Positions 59,001 through 64,000 of a DNA stretch of 64,000 nucleotides are shown here, in pieces. Origin of the DNA: Larimichthys crocea (taxonomy: Eukaryota > Chordata > Actinopteri > Sciaenidae). The stretch is from NCBI RefSeq assembly GCF_000972845.2, contig NC_040012.1, positions 10,037,927 through 10,101,926 on the forward strand, in the 5' to 3' direction. The number at the start of each line of letters is the position of its first letter. Position 1 is the stretch's first letter. The position numbers and the translations under genes were made by a program. The notes below the pieces were generated by a model that saw only the letters and a program-made list of their open reading frames with translations, did not search any database and was not told where the DNA came from.

Positions 59001-60848
59001 CCTGACTCACTAAGCTTACCGGGCCTCTTTCTGTGTGTGTTTGTGTCTGTATGTGAGCTGAATTACTCTGCATCACTCTGGTTTGATTTTAGGATTAATG
59101 CGTCTTTGAATAGTTCTTTAAATCCAGCTTTTGTGGTGTAAGAAGACACTTAATTTGACTATTTAATTGGGAAATAAATGAGTTTTTGAGTGTGCATGCT
59201 TTTCATGTAAAAAGTGTTTCGCAGTTGTCACAACAATCATGTGTGGTCAGCGTCTACCATGGCACGACTTCAGTGCTGAGACAGACCCATGCCCATGTGT
59301 TTTTGTGCAAACAGCGACTGGCCTGTTGGCTCAATGCAGGCTGATAACATCTACAGATGGAGAGATTTCAGTACTGAACAAACACACGACTGAAGAAAAA
59401 GAGGGAAGAAGATGGCAGAAGGCACAAGAGTAGAAAAAAGCAAAGAAACAAAAAAAAAGAAACTCCAGAGCTTTTTATATCCCACACAAAGTGCTGATAA
59501 GAAGAATGCTTTGTGTCTGTGTGAAATCTACAGCGACAGACTCGGCGTTGAGTGCACATGGCATGACCTCTCTTATGTAATTCAGCTTGAAAGGAATGTC
59601 CTCTCAGCAGACTAGGCAGCGTTTCTTCACATTTAGCTTTAAGATCAACCGCTGAGTCATTTTCAATACACTGTAATGTTGTAATATAAATCAAAACATT
59701 AGTTTGCAACTATTTTGATAGTTGTTTCATCATATAATCATATTTCTCAGTTCCTATTACTGTAAGTTGAATGTCTTTAGGTTTTGGACATCGGGCTCTT
59801 GGATGTGGAAACAGGCTTTCTTCTTTATTTCTTTAACATTTTATAGATGAAACAATTAATTGAGAAAAAAATTAATTGTCAGTTACAGCCCTGAATATAT
59901 TTTAATTTAGCTAACTGTCTGTAAGATATAAAACTATGCAAGCTACAGCGTTTACTGAAAGTGATTACTTTTCTAATCTGATCTAATCTTTCTCTTCTGA
60001 TTTTTCTTTATTATTTGATTTTTTTTTTCACGATTCGTGACCACATTAAAGGAGTTTTACATCACTTAGACTTTTCTCAAAATACTCTTCGGATTTAATG
60101 TAATTGATTGTAAGGACTTTCACACTCCACCTAAGTTGTGGGTTTTTTCTTATCGATTCTGCAAGTCTTTCTTGGAGCGAGATCTTTTTGCCAGAGTTTT
60201 CCATGCAAGGCCAGCTAAACTCTTGGCCCCAGAGCCGAGAGTTTAGCTGGCCTTGAGTAAATATTGATGTCTGTCTGCCTCATATTTGGACTTCACTGCA
60301 GTCCGGTGCCAGTTAACCCACATTTCACTTTTATTAGGTGGTCTGGGAATTGTAATTAATGAGTGAATGCAGCCAAACTAAGCTAAGTACACAACCTGAC
60401 ACCGCAGTTCATAAATTGTTTGGGCAAGGAATGCTTAGCAGAGCAGATTTTTAATTCGCCCTGAAACAAGCTTGAAAGGAAATTCTTGTTGATGGTTTGA
60501 TGGTATTCTTGTGGGATCCAATAAGGAACAGACCCAGTGTGTGAATTCTTTGAGTGAATAAAACAGTAAAGTATGGAGAACAACATGAACATAAAACAAA
60601 TCCACTGGCTGAATATGAAGAGAAACTAAACAGCCAAGAATGCAGCAGTATTTTGTCAGGAGGGATAAGCAGTTTTGTCGTCATGACAGGCCTCTTACCT
60701 CCGAGTGCAAGTCTGTGTACATGTCAACCAGGGAGTGGCCCAGTGCTGTACGGATCTTTGGCAGCTCTGACTCAGGTACATGTTCAGTGATCAGGCTCCA
60801 CAGGGACTGGCTGGGGTACCAGAGCTGGTTTCCTTCAGGGGACTGCAT
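42981..60848 (-). CDS. ccdc24: Coiled-coil domain-containing protein 24
   Basis: Orthologue of CCDC24, a poorly characterised coiled-coil protein. Coding exons in gene order: 60848-60699, 56497-56313, 51989-51873, 51742-51638, 49774-49720, 45131-45074, 44605-44488 and 43794-42981 with TGA. Phases agree and give 533 residues. Diagnostic text: SQSLWSLITEHVPESELPKI near the start, AVKELVRAEVKMLLQTLKER, RSKLNITDIDQVVDRLK, TEECEALSRLVEHFK and AELKELRGVIQKDLE, in the same order as the mammalian protein. The start was placed at ATG 60848 in exon 2. The upstream exon 62980-63023 has an ATG too, but its frame does not join. The last exon codes for a long Ser/Pro/Arg-rich, probably disordered tail (PLRPHPPPPLCHPKPRPP), making the protein longer than the mammalian one of about 300 residues. 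Introns reach 4.6 kb. Confidence 0.92.
44096..44365 (+). repeat. Teleost interspersed repeat in ccdc24 intron
   Basis: Strings CTCAGCTGGGGCCTTTTCTG, TGTGGAGTTTGCAAGTTCTC, GACTCTAAATTGGCCATAGG and AGGATAAGTGGTTACAGATA are typical of a very common fish repeat. A diverged reverse-oriented relative may be at 46610-46790. Confidence 0.75.
45132..49719. other. 4.6 kb ccdc24 intron with simple and interspersed repeats
   Basis: No coding exon was seen. It contains (CT)n at 45451-45499, (CA)n at 45659-45679, (CA)n at 48681-48732, (GT)n at 49041-49073, and an interspersed repeat at 46610-46790 (CATCACAGGGCACATAGAGA, CCATGTCTTTGGTCTGTGGG, GCCGGGGTTTGAACCAGGAT). The rest is unremarkable. Confidence 0.7.
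50060..50250. repeat. Dispersed short element, copy 3
   Basis: ATTAAGGCTTAAAGTTATGC, then AGCATTAACAGCGTTG and CTTTGATTAACAGGTAGGTA, match copies at 7430 and 9990. The preceding AACTGCAGTTCCTCAAAGGG matches, inverted, the end of the copy at 53820-54050. Confidence 0.6.
53820..54050 (-). repeat. Dispersed short element, copy 4 (inverted)
   Basis: Reverse-complement relative of 50000-50250: CACGCTGTTAATTATTCATA, GAAGTTGGACATTTTAATAT and GACTGCAGTTTTTGGCACTT correspond in inverse order to strings there. Confidence 0.6.
54140..54540. repeat. Teleost repeat with internal tandem structure
   Basis: Two related subunits each hold a variant of CAACTATTAGATGGATTTCC, a TTCATGGTCCCCAGAGGACG-type segment and a CTCTAGTGCCACCATGAGGT-type segment. 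This arrangement is typical of a repeat found throughout fish genomes. Confidence 0.65.
56498..60698. other. 4.2 kb ccdc24 intron
   Basis: No coding exon was seen on either strand. Purine-rich GAGA stretches occur near 58340-58730, and a strong inverted repeat lies at 60206-60255. Nothing else could be assigned. Confidence 0.6.
60206..60255. repeat. Strong hairpin, 21-bp stem and 8-nt loop
   Basis: Left arm CAAGGCCAGCTAAACTCTTGG (60206-60226) pairs with the right arm 60235-60255 over 21 positions, with one mismatch that would be a G-U pair in RNA transcribed from the plus strand. The loop is CCCCAGAG. Confidence 0.9.
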
Positions 60849-61438
60849 ATGAACGCCAATCTAGGGGTGAAGGAATGGAAAGAAACTGCAGAAACGTAAT
60901 AATATACAGCATAGGTGGGAGAGGTCGACCAGAACGACAGTTCACAAGTGGTGACACTTCATACTTATACTGCAATACATTTGCAAGGGGAGGACTGTAC
61001 TTTTCCTCTACTGCATCTATTTGACAGCTTGAGTTATTTTGCTGATTCTGATTTTAAAAAATGTGACAGATTTACCTACACAACAGTATATAACATCACT
61101 GAAAGCTAAGGCTGCAACTCTCACTACTTTTGATCAGTACACGTGGCAATTTAATGCATCAATCCATTATCTATCAACGCTTCTCCTTTCTGGGGGGGCT
61201 GGCATTGAATCCAGCTGTTAGTGGACGAGATTCTTCTACCATCATTTCAATATCTTATCAGCAACGTAAGCTGAGGAAACAGTTACGAGCACCATTGTGT
61301 ATTTTTGCAGACAAAAACATGTACAGCCATTAGATCAATTCACAGTATTCCTCTTATTACTACCTGAACATCTTCCCTCGATTATTCCGGTTTGCTCTCT
61401 CCTCTGCCTCATCACTAGAGCTACCATTCAAATCATCA

Positions 61439-61460
61439 CTGCTGCTGCTGCTGCTGCTGC
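61439..61460. repeat. (CTG)n trinucleotide run
   Basis: About seven GCT/CTG triplets in intron 1 of ccdc24. Confidence 0.9.
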
Positions 61461-61644
61461 CATCCTCATACTGAACCATCAGGTGGCCAAACTACCAACT
61501 TCACCTTCAAACTGCTGACAGAAACTCCCTGAAAACATTGCTGATGCTTCACGCGTACACCAAATGGCCAATTCATTAGGTATCTGATACAACATTAGGT
61601 CATTAATACAACAACATCTGCCATAAATGGATCACATTGGATTG

Positions 61645-62110
61645 TACAACTCAACTCAACTAAACTCAAACTTTATTTATATAGCACACTTAAAAACAAC
61701 TGAGGTTGACCAAAGTGCTGTACAGGTTGATACAAATACATATAATACATAAAGTGCCATAATTACAACGGGTTAAGACAAATGCTAAGATACTTAAGTT
61801 TGGTTAAAAGCCAGGGAGAAAAAATGCGTTTTTAGGGAGGATTTAAAAAACTCAAATGATCCAGCAGATCAGATGTGCCAGGGCAAATTATTCCAGAGCC
61901 TAGGGGCCGCAACACAAAGGCTCGATCACCTTTGGTTTTTAGTTTTAATGTAGGGGTGATCAGTAGCAGCTGGCTAGAGGATCTCAGTGTTCTGGCGTGG
62001 GTGTGGATATGAAGAAGCTCGGTTAGATACTGGGGGGCTGAGCCATTACGAGCTTTAAAAAACAAACAATACAATTTTATTCTATAATCTATAATCTATT
62101 CTAAAAGCAA
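61645..62110. repeat. Teleost interspersed repeat in ccdc24 intron 1
   Basis: Starts AACTCAAACTTTATTTATAT and continues with ACCAAAGTGCTGTACAGGTT, TTCCAGAGCCTAGGGGCCGC and ACTGGGGGGCTGAGCCATTA. This is a widely distributed fish repeat with decayed coding text on the minus strand. Confidence 0.7.
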
Positions 62111-62979
62111 CCACAAACCAATGTACCTAATGACGTGGTCAGCCTCAAAACAGTATATCTGTGAGTGATTATCCTATTTTGTACGTCTTATTTGGTCAAT
62201 ATCTTCTCCAGGCTGTATACATTCAACACCTGATTATCAAAGATGTGAAAATGTAATTATTTTTTATTAGCAAAATATAAAATCATCCTTAAAGAACAAT
62301 ATTTGCTAAACAAAACCCCTCACAACATAAAAAAAATAATAAATAACATTTGCCTAATGGCCAGTATCTTTGTCCACCACCTAAGTATGAGCGTTTTGTT
62401 GTTATGAACTCACATGACCTGAACACTTGACCCCTTCATCCCTTTTTATACTGTCTATGGTTCATTCACCACGGACAGGTGGGTAAATATTAGCAGGTTA
62501 CTAAACTTTATTAGAAAGTAGTAGCTTGCTGACTAGAAGTGTAGCACGGTGTTTCGGTTTAACGAGAGACCGTGTTAACTGGTGACCGTGTCTGCGGCAA
62601 TGACGTAGAGTTACTGCAGGTGTTGAAACGCGGAGACACGTAGCTGCCCTCGTTAATGCCATATTTGTTTAGTTTTTTTCCCCCTTCTCATTAACTTTAC
62701 AATGTCATCTTTGGTGTTTTGTTTGACAGTTATGTTTTTCTCTTCCCCGTTTCAACGGTTGTCGCAACTACGACAAACACAGACTAATGGTCACCAGTTA
62801 ACACGGTCACTCGTTGCACCGAAACAACGGCTAACTGTCTAACCACCTGTGGAATATACAGCCAACATTTGACAAAAGGGACGAGTTCACGGTGCGTTTC
62901 GGTAAACTGGCTTGTGTTAGACACGACAAAACTTTATAAATTGCGTTTACTGTGTTGCTACAGAGAAACAAACACTCAC

Positions 62980-63023
62980 CTTAATTGGATCCTTGTATCC
63001 AAGAAGGCTGTGGTGGTATCCAT
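62980..63023 (-). other. ccdc24: First exon of ccdc24, probably noncoding
   Basis: The minus strand ends TCCAATTAAG|GTGAGTG, a strong donor at 62980. It contains an ATG at 63023 and 14 codons, but splicing to the acceptor at 60860 shifts the frame away from the conserved exon 2 protein, so this ATG is likely an upstream ORF. The right boundary is not defined. Confidence 0.5.
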
Positions 63024-63610
63024 GGCAAACGTTCCAGTTGCTACGGGGGAGATATCGCGAGATCTGTCGGGACTTCTATAGCTTTTTTAATTTTTTTTAT
63101 TATTATCTCATTGATACACGTTTTATATTTGTGTTTTAATAAAAGAAAGTTGCAAAACATGTGATGACGCAATTTAATTATTTAATTTTATTATTATTAT
63201 TTTTAAATATCTTTTTTTTTTTTTTTTCTGTTGTAACCACCCGTGCCCTTGTAAAAGTCTGGATACTTCACGATGTTAAAATGGGGGGAGGGATAGGCGT
63301 CAGCTGAGACTGCCGTGTGAACTCTCAGAGAGAGGCAGTGAATGCAACTTTCCCTCTTTTTGCCCCCAGCCTCCTCCACCCCCTTCCGGGCTCTGTGCAG
63401 AAGTGTGCGCAGCCCCAGCAGACCACTGTTGGAGGGAGGACTGAACGCCAAGGATTTCTGGGTTCAGTAACGATGACATAAACTAAACTTCTTTTGTAAA
63501 CTCGGGTGACCCTGTGTACCAAATACCAGCTGGACTACAGTGGATGTTTCAATTCACTGACTTGCTCATTAACTTTTTGTTCTGGACGGAGTTGAGTCAA
63601 ATAAATCATC
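63024..63610. promoter_or_regulatory. Divergent promoter region between ccdc24 and the VWFC gene
   Basis: The two genes point away from each other with fewer than 600 bp between the first ccdc24 exon and the VWFC start codon. The right part is the 5' UTR of the plus-strand gene. The stretch contains poly(T) and a pyrimidine-rich block (63350-63390). No TATA box was assigned. Confidence 0.5.
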
Positions 63611-63961
63611 ATGGCTTTCAGAGTGCGCCTTTCCTTGGAGCGCAGAATACGCACGGCCGTTTTGGCACTACTGCTTTGCGCACAGGCCGGTTTTGGCTTC
63701 TCAGTCGCGGGGCAGCAGGAAAGCACCTGCGAGGCCAACGGTAGTATCTACTTTGTGGGGGAATGGTATTTTCTGGACTCCGATCACTGCACCCAGTGTG
63801 AATGCACCACCGAGGGTTCGGCGTGTTCCCGCACTGAGTGCACCTCTCTCCCGGCTGCGTGCATCCATGTCAGCCACTACCCCACCGACTGCTGCCCCAG
63901 GTGCGAGAAGATCGGGTGTGAGTACCGCGGTGTGGTGTACGAACTGGGGCAGAACTTCCAG
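63611..63961 (+). CDS. Secreted VWFC-domain protein (VWC2/brorin-like), first exon
   Basis: 117 codons from ATG 63611 to the donor CAG|GTAAGC at 63961, phase 0; the rest lies beyond the window. The N-terminus has a basic start and hydrophobic core (TAVLALLLCAQAGFGFSVAG), a probable signal peptide cut near residue 34. A VWFC domain follows from Cys40: CEANGSIYFVGEWYFLDSDH, CTQCECTTEGSACSRTEC, PTDCCPRCEKIGCEYRG. The cysteine pattern (CxxCxC, CCxxC) is that of chordin-like VWFC repeats, and a second repeat starts at GCEYRGVVYELGQNFQ. Proteins of this kind often bind BMP-family ligands outside the cell; that role here is inference. The exact orthologue was not identified. Confidence 0.85.
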
Positions 63962-64000
63962 GTAAGCCTGAAAGTGATGACACATGGTAAATTGCAAAGA

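Noticed and set aside
63021..63023. ATG in ccdc24 exon 1 as the translation start
   Set aside because: Exon 1 ends in phase 2 while the conserved exon 2 frame needs phase 0, so ATG 60848 is preferred.

Overview
The window looks like teleost fish nuclear DNA. Genes are split into many short exons with GT-AG introns, there are long CA/GT and AT microsatellites, several repeat types look typical of fish, and the conserved proteins (eEF1D, THEM6, CCDC24, fish-type TRIMs) are vertebrate. All exon boundaries were read by hand from splice signals, phase continuity and protein similarity; no alignment was run.

Layout. (1) 1-3464, plus strand: the 3' part of eef1d, with its 5' exons outside the window. 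(2) 3580-8995, minus: a complete six-exon TRIM gene (RING, B-boxes, coiled coil, PRY-SPRY), convergent with eef1d and apparently sharing a polyadenylation site. (3) about 9527-17407, minus: a second TRIM gene without a visible B30.2 exon. Its first intron carries a repeat and a 2 kb tandem duplication joined at a 10-N gap, probably an assembly artefact. (4) 17408-21458: repeat-rich, no gene seen. (5) 21459-28140, minus: two tandem THEM6-like genes, each with two coding exons and a separate 5' noncoding exon. (6) 29596-38991, minus: a 24-exon gene for a 1088-residue protein with SAM, two ubiquitin-like regions, a VWA domain with intact MIDAS residues, an E2 domain with its catalytic cysteine, and a U-box. 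A likely 5' noncoding exon and an IRF-type site lie near 41.3 kb. (7) 42981-63023, minus: ccdc24, with very long introns full of repeats. (8) 63611-63961, plus: first exon of a secreted VWFC-domain protein, divergent from ccdc24.

The most notable content is the gene in region 6. It puts ubiquitin-like modules, a conjugating enzyme and a U-box ligase on one chain with SAM and VWA modules. It lies near two RING-type TRIM genes, and the possible IRF-type promoter site hints at innate-immune ubiquitin signalling; that role is inference. THEM6, eEF1D and CCDC24 have no evident functional link to it.
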